Assembly: GCA_033032175.1 (NCBI GenBank)
Contig: CM065311.1
Span: forward strand, 7,123,190 to 7,187,189
Length of the DNA stretch: 64,000 nucleotides
Reading direction: 5' to 3'
Origin: Saturnia japonica
Lineage: Eukaryota > Arthropoda > Insecta > Lepidoptera > Saturniidae
Part shown: one piece after another, positions 49,301 through 60,832 of the stretch
Position numbering within the stretch: the stretch's first letter is position 1
How the letters are laid out: the number at the start of each line of letters is the position of its first letter
Program-made: the position numbers and the translations under genes
The notes under the pieces: model-generated
The model's input: the letters and a program-made list of their open reading frames with translations, nothing else
Database searches by the model: none
What the model was told of the DNA's origin: nothing

Positions 49301-52300
49301 CGATAACTCTGCTGTAAGATGGTGAGAAGTAAGGTATCCTACATATTCCAGATGACGCTGCAGCATCATTTTCCTTTTTAATTTTTTCACTTGTGTATTT
49401 TTATTGTTCGATACAGTTCTCTTAATTTCTTTTCTTCATGGTTTTTAAAGATGTCCTCAATGTCGAGGACACTTTTTAAGTTCTGAGTTTTATTTTAAAT
49501 ATATATATTTATATTACTTATCTGTGCAATTTCTCTAACTGTAGTTTCTGCATGTGATATTCGGATGGTGCAGATTGCGATATCACTTTAGAGATATATA
49601 TTTTTCTTTGTTACTATTCCTTCTACTCTCTCCATTGCTTCCTAATAATTTATTGCTCCGAAATTTGAAAACTCGTTAGGTACTTTTTGTTTTTTAGAGT
49701 TCTTACCGCGTTAGATTTCTTATATGCCAAGAAAATTTCATGGTCTGAGGGCCTGATTGGTAATTGAAACAAATGAAATTATACCCATTCTCTGCCTTCC
49801 TTCTTCTTTAAAGGTTGGCAAATTTATTATGGGTAAGTAAGCGTTACATTCACCAACAGAGAAATGATTTATTCGTGCCGCCATTCAATTCATGCGTAAA
49901 TGAAGATTATATTATATTTATAATATGTGCTAGGAAGTTTATACGTAAGTAAAACGTGAACTCTAGGACTAACCTGGGTTGAGGTTATTATACTTATCAT
50001 TGTGAACAAGTTTTATAATAAGGTCAACTGTGAAATCACGAGAAAAATCAGTTGTTTAATAGAAAAAGTTCATTGACTCTTGCCGTAATGACAGCTGATT
50101 GATGAACAACTGATTTTTTTATTGTTTTCAGGTTTAGCTCCATAGTAAAAGTCGTTCACCATGTTGAGTAGAATGTCCTCCCTTCGACTTAGTATTACTG
50201 CTATGCGTAACTGTGTATACATACAATTTACATGTGCTAACCATTTCATAATGAATTCCAAAGCAAAAACATTATCTTAGGGCCTTAGGCCAATAAATGA
50301 AAATTAATTCAGCGTTTAATAGCTCGTTTCGTTCCATACACACAGTCACACGTAATACATAACAAATAAATGCATGCAGACTCATAGCTCTCCTTTAAGA
50401 TGTCTCCTGTATCGAGGATACCACAGACACATACAAAATTAACACACAAACCCGAAACGAATCGAACCCGACCCTCCCGCTACTAAGGAAACTTGTTACC
50501 TTTAAGTCATGAAGGTCAATAGTATGTATAATTCAACTATCTTATAATGTGAACTAGGCTTAACGTATTTACTCGTAACACACGTAACATGTTGGTACAA
50601 ACACACGCGAAAATACAGCCTCTATATGTCAAAAAACTAGTTGATTCCCTTTAAAACCACATATTCGACAGAAATTATGATATTGGCCGACTAAATTTCA
50701 ACACTTACCTTGTGAAATTATCTTGATTAATACCAAAAAACTAGATGACCAAAAACTTCGTTCATCTAAACCTTACGAATTGCTTCCATACTAAAATGTC
50801 TATCAGATGTTTGACATTTCTACAGCATTCAACAAAAGTTCGTCAGCATAAAAAATACTTTAAGGATTGTTATGCTTGTAAAATTAAAAACTTATATGCA
50901 TTTGTGTTATGTCACACACGGGAATGAGATTTGGGTAATTTTTTCAACAGCATTTAGTTTTTCTATGGAAGCTAAAATCAACCCAAAATAGTATACGAAA
51001 ATTTACTTACAATTAAGGGATATTTTAAGATGTTCATTACGCCATGCTGCGCTGAAATACTCTAAATATAGATAAAACTTTTTTAAATATATATTTTTAC
51101 TACGGGCTAAGCTTTTTTAAATGAACACTTTTTCGTGTCCTTATCCAAATACATTTTTTTTTAAATAACACCATTGCATCACTTGTCAGATAAATGATAA
51201 AATATTATGTTTTATTTTACTTATAATGTGTAAGATGAAACATATAAAAAATGTAAATAGTACTCACGGTAAAGATCCTATAAATAGTGGCAAAGTGAGT
51301 TCCAAATGAGTAAGTGGTGGCGATGAGTGACCTCTTTGGGTTGGATGGTGATCAAGTTGCAAGCTCCCATGTCGACCTGCTCTCGAGACACGAGCTCGAT
51401 GCCAACGACCTTTTGTTATTGGCATTGGAGACCTATATGCAAATAATCAGGTAACTAATATAAATAACTCAGTCGGGAAAAATCAAATTCAGCCATATTA
51501 ACAAATTACAATCAAAATGCAAACTTACAAAGGGTCAAGGGTCAATTATCAATGAATATGTATTTATTATTAAAATTATATACTTCTTACGTTTAAAATA
51601 TAAATAATTTATATAGGCAAGTAATAGACGGAAAAACTCAACAAATATTACTCAGAAAGCAAATTTAAGTAGCACTAAAAATATCATTTCGTAATTGAAG
51701 TATCCACTTACGTTATATTAGCGATTCCGCTCCCCAAATTGTATCTAAATTGTAAGTAACCATTAACCAAGTTAATCGCAATGAAATCCCCCTTGGCTTT
51801 ATTAGACTGGCCGCTGTAAAGGAGCATTCCTGAAAATCGGTTCGTTAAAAACCAAATTTCTATTCGGAATGCTTTACCCAGCCCTTCGAGAGGCGGTAAT
51901 TCTATGTAGCTCGTCCCATTGAACTGGGGAGATAACGTTTCTTGTATAACATTAACGTCTAAAAAAAAAAAAACAAGAATAATATTTCCGTTCAGGACTG
52001 GATACGAATATAATTATATTAAAAAAAATCGATTACAAACCGTTATTGCAAGTATTTCTATTAGATCCGATTTCACTACCAAACAAACAGCGACAGACGT
52101 GTCCACCATCGGATCCAATGTCACACAATAGCCCCTCATCATATCCACAGGGATTCGACTCGCACGGATCTAATCTCTCGTCACAATTGGCTCCTTGAAA
52201 TCCGATAGGGCAGCTACAAGTATATTCATTCGCCGACCCCTCTATAGATTTACACGTGCCGCCATTCTTACAAGGAATACTCATACATGGGTTAGATTGG

Positions 52301-55300
52301 CACTCTCGAACGTTTTCTATAGAGACGACTAATGAGTCCGGACGGCCCAGTTTCTTTGTCACTTGATGACGTATTATCCTTAAGGTTTTCACGCATCCAA
52401 TAAAGCCGTTTCTCGTGCCGATATTATCAAAAACTCTGCATTGAAACAGTAATAAAATACTATGTTACATATACTCGTATATACAATATACCTACATTAC
52501 GAGACCGAGGTATCAATTTTAATTTTACATAAACTACTCATACAAAAATATTTTAACCTGTCCTTTTACCTGTCCTGTCTTGGTACTAACTTGCGTATTT
52601 TTAAATGTTTCACCATCACATTACGTATAAATAAATATTGTAAAAGTTATACTAATCCTCAAATTAAATCTTATAAGATATTTCTTTAGCATAAAATTAA
52701 AATATAATTTTCCAATTTAAACAAGTTCAAAACAACTAAATGACTTATTGAATATCGTAAAGTTAATAATAATATAGTCGTATTATGTACCTAGAATAAT
52801 TACTAAGCACGCTCCCGATATAGGCATCTTCTGCGAGATCTAATGCTTTTAAATGACCGGTAGATTGTCCGACCACATCTTCCATATCATCAACTGATAA
52901 AATACCGTCACGGTGATATCGCTTCGCCGACACTTTGTGATACTCATTTAGCGTTATTTTCTCTAGAGACGTCAACACTAGCACTCCATTTCCAAGATTA
53001 TACCTGAATATAAATATGTCAAGTAGAATATGAGAATCACACACACTATTCCATTCAAAAGTGTAATGCTGAATTTTTCTCACCTAAACTCTAAATATCC
53101 GTTGACCAAAGCAAGCGATACAAAATCTCCTGTACCGTCCACTTTTTGCTGATTGTACAATATGACGCCGTTCTCGGAAAATGCTTTAAATTCTATATCA
53201 ATGTTCAACTTATGGTAAGCTTTCAAAGGTTTTAACCGTATGTAAGAGTTACCATTAAACGACGGCGTTTCCATGAAGGTATTCAGTTGTCCATCTTTTA
53301 CAAGAGACTCACAATTTAGCCCTGTATAAGGGCCGGAACATAAACACGTGTATGTAGACCCAGGTAAATCGATGCAAGTTCCTAGGTTATAACATGGTTC
53401 TGATAAGCAAGCACTGTATTCTTCGGTCGTCTCTTGTGTTATTTGTTCTGTAAATAAATATTCTACATTGATGATATTAATTAATTATTCACTTAATCCT
53501 CCTGCATAAGTAATGAGTTAGCAAATTGCGTATATACTCGTATATCATTTTTTCTATGTCACCGATAAAATCACTGGTTATTAATAATTTGTTTCATAAA
53601 AATATGGCTCGAAAAGTGGGTCAAGTAGGTTAATTCTATGATATATAGTTTGCGTGGCTTCATACCGTACGACCGTAAGCTACGATATAGGTCCAAGCTA
53701 CGCCAGTTACATAACGTATATATTCCATGATGAATTAAAAAGGTTTTCTACATAAATAAATTTGCTTCAAACTAAATAGCTACTTGTAATATTCAACATT
53801 AAAATATAAATGGCTATGTGGTGATTCATTACTTGAGATTCCATTTTAAAAAATCAAAATAAAAAAAATCCAAAAAAAATAGGTAAATTAAAATTATACA
53901 ATCCAAAAAGTTATACACACATTCAAAAAGTTGAATAAGTGTATTTTTTTTTTTAATTTTATATTCTATTGCTCATCTCTCATACTAAAGCTACTGCACG
54001 TATAATTTTATGAGCGCAAGACAAAGACGTTCAAATAACCACTTCTGATTACTGATTTCATTTCATTTCATTTCAAAACGTTTACATGACAAAAATCGTT
54101 CCGACAATTTTCTATTTGCTTTAATAATATGATCTTTATCGCAGTATGTTGATGGGCAGTAGTTGTGATGTTGTACAATTTAGCAAAATCATCAGCGACT
54201 ACCTTGTTTTGATCTGATAAACGATTCGGAATAAGATGCTTAAAATGAAATACAATTTAAATTACTATCTACTTACCTATACAAGCTTTCCTGTGCACAG
54301 TAGGTGTGTACCCAGGTTTACATACACAACCCCCGCGAGCACAGTACGCACCAGGAAGCGCAATGCAATCGCTGTCCTCTGCACAGAGGTCACCAAGCAG
54401 TGCCCCTACCGCTCCAACAGTCGCTGTTGTTGCTGTTTGCGAACCTGACATTGTAATTATTGCAGACATGACACTATTTAAATTTTGTATTTCTATTACA
54501 CACATTATTTTATTTACCTATCCATTAGAAATTATATATGTAATGAAGAAGTAGTCTTAGGAAAATGCTGCTTCTTGCTGTGTTGGAGTTGCTACTGAAT
54601 TTGAAACGAGCAGTGGTAATAAAATTTATATCGAGATTTTGTCATGAAATATCCAATAAATAATAGGTTATTATGGAATTTCATCTTTACGTCAGTTTTT
54701 GTTAACATTTAACATCTATCAATATTTTCTTAACAATAAACAATGGTATCTAAAAGAACTGCCATAGTTGTTTTAGAACTTTCCAAATAAATACACTAAC
54801 TAAATCAACTCAGATTTTCAATTAGATTATTATTTCTAAATCTAACTGGAAATATCATAAATAACGCGATACTTAGAAGATTAACAGAATAATCCCTTTA
54901 TAATCTATAGATTAAACCACAATCTCATCTGGTGTTAACCCGCTAAGCATATAGGGAGACCGAGTCTCAAGTGCACTTTGAACACACCGGTAGGTATTTA
55001 ATAACTTTCAACTTGGTAGTTAGTCAGACAGGCATTATAAAAATTCCTACCTACTACCGTGCTATGGTTATTTATAGACGTTTTCATTCACCAAATGCTC
55101 GGACTTTTACTAGAATTCGAACCCACGTCAATCGAAATAATATCGGGATACGCTAGCACTGAGCCATTACTGCTTCAGCAACCAGTATACTAACCTCAAT
55201 TAATTAACTGTTTTATAAAGCATGTGTCCATACTTACAAAATTTTTTGAGGGGTAGTAAAATTATTGTTCCTTTACTATATAAGTTTTATAATAGGGTGT

Positions 55301-58300
55301 AACGCTCTACAATCCCGGTGAAGCTGTTAAACGTTCTGAGGCTTCAGTATAGTCAGAATGAAATATAAGCACTCACTTGCTTGGATATCAGCGCAGTAAA
55401 CATTATACGCGGTACCTCGTAGTTTCAGTGATGTACCGATTATATTTGGATTTTGGCAATTCAAGGAAATTGCCTTAAAGTCGAAGCTTTCTTATTAGCA
55501 ACGGTGACAGTATAGGCCACGAAAGGTAAGTGGGCTTTCATCCTCCTTACAGTTTAACATTTATTTGGCAATTATTTTAGTGAGGTGAACTTCCAACTAG
55601 TTTGAAATACAGTTTGCGTAGTCCTAGAAGTACAATAACCCCACTCGTTGTGGGCGTGGTGGTTGCCACCCAACATTATTCTTTGTGACGTGGATTAATT
55701 TATTCTAACGTATTAGTTGAAATAACATTAAATAGTCGATCATTTTTCATCATAACCGTTCGTTAACACTACAAAATAACATTTTATGCGAAAAAGAGTG
55801 AATGTAAATAAACGTTCAATATCCGCTCGGAATGCTGTAAATCATCAATATTGACAATTCAATATTGACACTAGAATACCGTCGGATAGAACTGCCGATA
55901 CTTTTTGTTATAAAATTGTTTATACATAAACAGGCTTCAATATTATTACAGTTTGATCAAAAAAATACATAATGCAAACAGAGTTTCAATTGTTTAATTA
56001 TTTGTGTTTATTCTTTACACGTACATATTTATATTATAACAGGCCCGCGCCTTTTTTCAAGTTGCAATAGGAACTCGAATCGAGTATATTACTATGCGAT
56101 ACAAACACTTCAAATTTTGCGAATTATTTGAAAATTTTCGTGAGTTCAAATTATTCGCACAACTGTAATCAGTCAGTATTTCCAGTAGTTACCTTCTAAA
56201 AGCACAAAAACTCTACAGCTTATAATATTAATTGAGAAACAGATATAATATACAATATAAGACAACATATATAAGATACAATTATTTTAATTTATTGAAT
56301 TATAGAATAGAGAAAACTTACCTTTAAACTTTTGGCCCGACATCATATTTTCAAAATCGCTGGGTGTCTCTTTCCTGGTCCATTCGTACTTATTATAATA
56401 TTTATCTGGGTTCAATAAATGTCTGGTTGATTTCGATGCGGCTCCGTCGTCTTGTTGTGTAAACTGTATAGGCGAGGAGGGTCGAGGAGGTCCCGCCGTG
56501 CCGGCCACCTCTCCCAACTTGCACGGACCGAACGCTTGCACCACAATGTCTTCTTGCGTGCGACAGGCTTGTAGTTTCAGATGACACTCTGACTCGTAAG
56601 TTTTCCCGTCACTACCGCATACCTAAGTTAAAAATTCAATGGCCGGTTTTTGGTTTATTTTTTAAATATATTAAGGTTTTGTTATTGTTAATACGCTATA
56701 TACATTAAAGGAATAATTAGTTAAATTGTAACATACTATTAATATACTAGTAATAATACGTAATTATAAAATAAATACAAGTACTATACTAATAAAAAAA
56801 AAATCAATTATGGATTTATTATTTTTAAATCAAATATGGATTTCATTCCGCAACTAAAACGATATTTATAAACAATAGCCATAATTTACATATTATGCTT
56901 TGTATACTTTAGTTCATTCTCAGTCTAATAAAAATAACATTACGAAATACAAGGCTCCCTTTCGTACTAATACCTACATCTGAAGCATTATTGAAAAAAA
57001 CGAACACTAACTTAATATTATTATTTATACTATTATTGTTAACTAACGAACTGCTCCGGTTTCGCATGGGTGCAATTTACTCATTGTTATGTTTAAAAAA
57101 TCATGTTCTCTCAATTTAAAGGTCATATTATGAATAGATAGTTCAGTTCACCTTTCTCCATATTGATAGATAGGACGCAGTGCAGAGAACCGGCCAACTG
57201 TTTCGCTGCGAGTGATTGGTTTGTTGCGCGTAATTTTGAATGTCTAACATCTTTTATTGTATTCATATAAATAATAGTATGTATAGGGCAATATTAATCT
57301 GCATTCAATGCAAAAGGTAACTAATATATTTATGTGAATAAGGAATAATACTAAAATGGAGAAAAAAGCTTCTAATAAAGCTAATATTTTAAAAATAAAA
57401 ATGGTTACTGCCAGTCAACCTTAGGAAATAAACTAATGCCATCGCAAACTTTTCTCTAGGCTTTTTGATGAACTATAATTCTTCAGTACATTATTGTTAT
57501 GTAATATCTTAAGTATGTTATGCATGAAATGTCTCACGATTTGATTACAAAACATTGAATTTTCTCTACTATACAAAAACTTGATTAGCATGTATTGTAT
57601 GTATATACAATCCTTCCGTAAAAAAAATATATCTAAATGATAGTGAAAACAGTAAAATAACCGTTGCGTGGTTTAAAAGAAATAAGCGGACAAATAGACA
57701 GATGCGGATAGCGACTTTCTTTTATACTATGTATTAATATTGATAAAATATTAACAATACTCACCAACATATTGATATCCGTTTCAGGGCAAGGCGCCGC
57801 CGCACACTCGCACAAAGGTCCACCGGTACGTTCAGTGCATATAGCGCCGAAATAGCATGACAGCTCCGAACAAGATAATACCACACCGCTGTTTTCCGCT
57901 TCAATAATAACTTCAAAATTAGATATATAACTATCAATAAATACGAAAATACACTCACTCATCCATCACCAAAACTGAAATGCTATATGAATTTGGTATG
58001 TGGGCTCGTTTGTTTTTTTATTAAATTTGAGATCATAATTATACGTTAATCTTTGAAATCCTGTATTGAGTTCATTTGTAAACTAAGTTACTTTAGAAGA
58101 ATAATTTGAAAACACTTTTTATTTATCTATGAAATGATAGTTACATAAACTAATAATAACCATGTGTTATTGAAAAAGCCTTTTTTATACCCTATTAGTT
58201 AAAGCAATTGGTATTCTTTTCATATTAAAATAAAGCGTGCCTACTAACCAGATTATAAGTTAAATTTATCCTAACGAGAATCAAACATACAAAACCTCAA

Positions 58301-60832
58301 TAATCCCCCTACATTCGCACACTTTCACCGGTAGACCACAAAAGTATGTATAATAAAATAACTAATTCTTATTCAGTAAACTGATTGTCTGAATCTTACG
58401 GAATTGTATTCAAAATGTCAATTTGACTGAAAAGGGGTTCACAAAGGTAGTATTTTTCCTTGACGTGGGTCTAGTGAAGTGTCAATAAGTATACTTTATA
58501 TGTGAGATTAAACCAAAACGGTTAAATTGGAATAATTTTAAAAACACTGCATAAAAACATTTTTTTATGTTATTGTTATTATATTACGATAACAAACAGG
58601 TTTTAAGATCTCTTCTACAAATTTAATAATGCAGAAAACTTACGATCAGAACATCCTTTAGGTCCCAATCTACGTCGATGATCGGCACATACGGTACATT
58701 TTTGTCCTTGAACACCAGTACGACATACACAACGGCCAGTCATTTGTTCACAATCTTCTCTTACAGAACCAAATGCTGAACATCCACATGCTAAAATCAT
58801 CAACATTAGTCTTAAAAACTACACAAATCGCAATCTATTAAGTTTTAAACCATCATTACTATGAAAAACGTTTTTAAACAAGTATTTACTAGCACGATTA
58901 AAACCACATCTCAAATATGTAGGATACATTTTAATAAATCAAAATTCAATGAATATTACTTACGAATACAGCCAGTGTGTCCAGAACCAATCCTTGGTAG
59001 ACCCCAGTAACCTGGCTCACAACGGTCACACTTTAAACCACCCACACCCGGCCGGCAAACACACTGACCACCCTCGTCGCATCGATCCGAAACTGAACCA
59101 AGTCGGTTACAACCACAACCTGAACTCGTTATTTGACAACCCTCCTCATTAGGTCCGGTAGCCACTGTGACTCCGTCCGCACAACACCCGTACGCAGAAT
59201 CAGAACACTGCATTATCCTCTTTTCTTCCATTTGTTTCGTATCATCTAACAACAAACTAGTTATCAAAATTCCTTTGAATTTACGTTGCCTGTAAATACT
59301 TGTCGATCCATAAGATAAAGGATTAGAGACGGTAATAGCTAGCGTGATCGCTTTCAATTTAGCCACGGTGCCTCGTACCGTTAGTATAGTCACCCTAACA
59401 AATCACCAGCTACCACTCATATACACGAAAGTAAAACTGATACAGTACGAACTGTGAAAGAATATAAAATGAAAATAAAAAAAGACACGGTAACAATTTT
59501 TTTCCCCCTTAATTAAAACGTAACGGGCCGAATCATTTAAGAATTATACAGGCCCAAGGAAATTGTCTTTGACGTTCACATTATCATTTGCTTGACATTG
59601 GGTTACTTTAATAATGAAACTTTACAAAGAACTGTGTAAACATTTTTTAAATACTCACTTTTAGGACAGCATCTGGCAGCGGTCAATGTTATATGACAAT
59701 AACTACCAGCAGGGCAATCTTGACGGTGTGGACCGTTACCGCAGTCAATTTCAAGACCAGTTGTTGAATCGATCATAGCTTTGTTGTTACCGCAAGGCCT
59801 CACTTCCATACCTGCGGTTAGTACGTTTAATTTGGAGATAGAACATTCAAAATGAAACTTCATTTAACGGTAACCTACAAAAATAGAAATTTCTAAATAT
59901 AGCAATTGTTAGTTAAGCATCTGTACAAACCTTTGCAAAGATCCAATGGCCTCAGCCTTAGTTCTAGCTGTTTCTGACATCCCTCTTTACGCATAGCGCA
60001 CAAACTCGGATAAAGTCTAAAGTCAGAAGCACAGACTGGAAAATATTCATCATCATGTGGACATTCGAACAGGCAAGAACAGCGCGGATAACCGTCTCCT
60101 CCGATCTCGCAGCTCGCTCCAAAGTCGCATCGGATGTCACGACAAGCCATCGGGTTTGCAGTTGCGTCTTGTTCGCCTTCCCCTGAAGAATCCGTCGACC
60201 CTTCCTCCGCCTCGGTCGTGGTCATTGCGGTCGTAGCTACCCATCCCCAAATATTTGCGTGTTAGTCGAGCGATAAAGCGGAAAGTTAGTTAATTGATCG
60301 AGGCCGGGGTCGTTTTATTGGAATTACTGCTAACAACTGGGTTGATAACGATCCTATGGTAAATATTTTCCCTGTACCTACTACCTATGTATTCTATAGA
60401 TAGTACGGTTAAATATTTACGAAATAAGTCGATACGATTAAACTTTATTACTATTATTTGTTCGTAAAATATATTATATTGATCCAGATTTTAACCATGC
60501 ATTGAGAAAAAAAAAGTTAATTTATATTACAAGATGATAAAGAAAATTTTAAAATACAAGGAAACTTATAGTAATATTTCATTATTACGTACTCATTGCT
60601 ATAGGTGGTACAACAGCAAGTCGATCCTTGCAGTCTCCATAAAAAATGACATGTAGGGAAGCGGGTGGGTGAATTTTGCACGCTTCTTTTTGCAGCTCAC
60701 ACTCATTGGGATAAGTCTGCATAGTGCTAGCGCAAACTGGCTCACGAGCAGCGCCTATGCAGTCAGTGGGGCAGATGCATTCCCCAGCTGCGCAGTGACC
60801 ACCAAACGGACATTCCACGCCTTCACATAACG
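43217..60832 (-). CDS. Agrin-like proteoglycan core, C-terminal 1336 residues (17 exons)
   Basis: Seventeen exons with GT donors and AG acceptors were joined by hand on the minus strand. Every phase matches and no stop interrupts the 4011-nt reading frame. Listed 5' to 3', domains and residues of the joined partial chain are: Kazal/follistatin (1-79), Ser/Thr-Glu linker and Kazal (80-181), cysteine-rich (182-250), two laminin-EGF (about 270-375), Kazal (380-452), linker, EB-like module (540-576), EGF and LG1 (580-790), EGF and EGF (820-890), LG2 (900-1070), EGF (1105-1140) and LG3 (1140-1336). This order is diagnostic of agrin, a secreted basement-membrane proteoglycan that in vertebrates acts through LRP4/MuSK and dystroglycan. 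The signal peptide, any NtA domain and further Kazal modules would lie beyond 64000. A SEA domain is not visible. Perlecan is excluded by the Kazal modules and the lack of immunoglobulin domains. Confidence 0.9.
44246..44610 (-). CDS. Agrin exon: LG3 core
   Basis: The acceptor is CCATTTCAG at 44611-44612 and the donor GTATGT at 44244-44245. It encodes most of LG3: [49 protein letters not shown] and LWIG. The strongly basic RRK/RRR patches could contact heparan sulphate or receptors. No z-type insert and no NxI tripeptide, the LRP4-binding motif of neural vertebrate agrin, is seen. Confidence 0.92.
44886..45167 (+). pseudogene. Jockey-type LINE C-terminal fragment in an agrin intron
   Basis: One plus-strand frame reads [28 protein letters not shown], a stop, then [16 protein letters not shown] and [15 protein letters not shown] before a final stop. 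This is the end of a Jockey-like reverse-transcriptase ORF. The internal stop at about 45020 and the missing upstream part make it dead. It lies antisense to agrin. Confidence 0.75.
46180..46447 (-). mobile_element. tRNA-derived SINE in an agrin intron
   Basis: The minus strand starts with a tRNA-like head (GGCTAAGTGGTAGCGT, then GTGAGTTCGAATCC). The shared body and tail follow (CCAAGCACC, TTGAGAGTCAGG, CTAGGCTTAGCGTGTC). It is the most complete copy of this family here and lies in the sense direction of agrin. Confidence 0.75.
46516..46705 (-). CDS. Agrin exon: EGF 4 and start of LG3
   Basis: The acceptor is TAAACAG at 46706-46707 and the donor GTAAGG at 46514-46515. It encodes an EGF module ([19 protein letters not shown]), then the first LG3 strands ([14 protein letters not shown]). 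Confidence 0.92.
48405..48601 (-). CDS. Agrin exon: LG2 end
   Basis: The acceptor is TTCTTCCAG at 48602-48603 and the donor GTAAAA at 48403-48404. It encodes [19 protein letters not shown], then cysteines leading to the next EGF module. The usual GC before the last LG strands is GA here, so the domain's own disulphide is altered. Confidence 0.92.
50330..50520 (-). mobile_element. Possible tRNA-derived SINE in an agrin intron
   Basis: The minus strand carries GACTTAAAGGTAAC, TAGCGGGAGGGTCGGGTTCG (B-box-like) and a TGTGTGTTAATTTTGTATGT body. The layout suggests a second SINE family, different from the 46180-46447 copy. Confidence 0.4.
51268..51432 (-). CDS. Agrin exon: LG2 middle
   Basis: The acceptor is GCATATAG at 51433-51434 and the donor GTGAGT at 51266-51267. 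It encodes [20 protein letters not shown] and LPLFIGSLP, the second half of the LG2 sandwich. A His/Pro/Ser-rich loop lies between them. Confidence 0.92.
51712..51958 (-). CDS. Agrin exon: LG2 start
   Basis: The acceptor has a long T tract ending TTTAG (51959-51960) and the donor is GTAAGT (51710-51711). LG2 begins at [14 protein letters not shown] and continues through [29 protein letters not shown]. Confidence 0.93.
52041..52435 (-). CDS. Agrin exon: LG1 end, EGF 2 and EGF 3
   Basis: The acceptor is AATGCAG at 52436-52437 and the donor GTTTGT at 52039-52040. LG1 closes with [12 protein letters not shown]. Two EGF modules follow: one from CQSNPC to GFQGANC, and a second, divergent one from CESNPC to CRCLFG and NTC. 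The order LG1-EGF-EGF matches agrin. Confidence 0.93.
52791..53003 (-). CDS. Agrin exon: LG1 middle
   Basis: The acceptor is TATTCAG at 53004-53005 and the donor GTACAT at 52789-52790. It continues LG1 with [27 protein letters not shown] and AYIGSVL. The usual W of the WH.v motif is Y here. Confidence 0.9.
53084..53447 (-). CDS. Agrin exon: EGF 1 and start of LG1
   Basis: The acceptor is TTTACAG at 53448-53449 and the donor GTGAGA at 53082-53083. An EGF module ([24 protein letters not shown]) leads into laminin G domain 1 from [12 protein letters not shown] through GVILYN to LVNGYLEFR. Confidence 0.93.
54277..54444 (-). CDS. Agrin exon: Ala/Thr stretch plus EB-like module
   Basis: The acceptor is ACAATGTCAG at 54445-54446 and the donor GTAAGT at 54275-54276. 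A low-complexity Thr/Ala/Val start is followed by [23 protein letters not shown] and KAC, the six-cysteine pattern of an EB module. Both splice phases fit the neighbours. It lies where vertebrate agrin has its SEA domain. Confidence 0.85.
54905..55190 (-). mobile_element. tRNA-derived SINE in an agrin intron
   Basis: The minus strand has GGCTCAGTGCTAGCGTAT, then GTGGGTTCGAATTC, a body similar to 46180-46447 but more diverged, and the CTTGAGACTCGG ... GCTTAGCGGG tail. Confidence 0.65.
56322..56622 (-). CDS. Agrin exon: Kazal half plus linker
   Basis: The acceptor is TTTTTAACTTAG at 56623-56624 and the donor GTAAGT at 56320-56321. It starts on a codon boundary with [13 protein letters not shown], ending the third Kazal unit at FGPC. 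About 68 residues of Pro/Ser/Lys-rich linker without cysteines follow, where vertebrate agrin has its Ser/Thr region. Confidence 0.9.
57765..57898 (-). CDS. Agrin exon: first half of third Kazal unit
   Basis: It encodes [19 protein letters not shown] and [10 protein letters not shown], then splices in phase 0 at GTGAGT (57763-57764) to the Kazal half in the next exon. The acceptor is ambiguous. TTGAAG at 57899-57900 is used here, but TTTGAAG at 57911-57912 is also in frame and would add four residues. Confidence 0.85.
58644..58790 (-). CDS. Agrin exon: laminin-EGF 2
   Basis: The acceptor is GATTTTAG at 58791-58792 and the donor GTAAGT at 58642-58643. It encodes [30 protein letters not shown] and LGPKGC, a full laminin-EGF module. 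The DCEQMTG segment is especially agrin-like. Confidence 0.92.
58964..59245 (-). CDS. Agrin exon: Cys-rich segment plus laminin-EGF 1
   Basis: The acceptor is TTGTTGTTAG at 59246-59247 and the donor GTAAGT at 58962-58963. The first part carries [19 protein letters not shown]. The second part is laminin-EGF module 1 ([41 protein letters not shown]). Laminin-EGF next to Kazal modules is typical of agrin. Confidence 0.92.
59659..59811 (-). CDS. Agrin exon: cysteine-rich segment, first half
   Basis: The acceptor is ACCGCAG at 59812-59813 and the donor GTGAGT at 59657-59658. It encodes [23 protein letters not shown] and ARCCPK, a small disulphide-rich segment that continues into the next exon. 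I do not assign it to a named domain. It fills the position of the cysteine-rich stretch that precedes the laminin-EGF pair in agrins. Confidence 0.85.
59931..60236 (-). CDS. Agrin exon: acidic linker plus Kazal module
   Basis: The acceptor GGGTAG at 60237-60238 has a GACTAAC-type branch sequence about 30 bases upstream, and the donor is GTTTGT at 59929-59930. The first 35 codons are Thr/Ser/Glu/Gly-rich with an SGEGE stretch, a plausible glycosaminoglycan site. A follistatin/Kazal unit follows ([36 protein letters not shown]). Confidence 0.9.
60593..60832 (-). CDS. Agrin exon: Kazal/follistatin module
   Basis: First agrin exon inside the window. The acceptor is TTTTAACAG at 60833-60834 and the donor GTACGT at 60591-60592. 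It starts with two bases of a split codon and ends with one. Ten cysteines in the order [34 protein letters not shown] and GDC give one complete follistatin-like plus Kazal unit, starting with an EGF-like half. The preceding exon lies outside the window and must end with one base of a codon. Confidence 0.9.

Noticed and set aside
43217..60832. Identity as perlecan or another laminin-G protein
   Set aside because: Kazal/follistatin units next to a laminin-EGF pair and the LG-EGF-EGF-LG-EGF-LG order fit agrin. No immunoglobulin or LDL-receptor modules are present.
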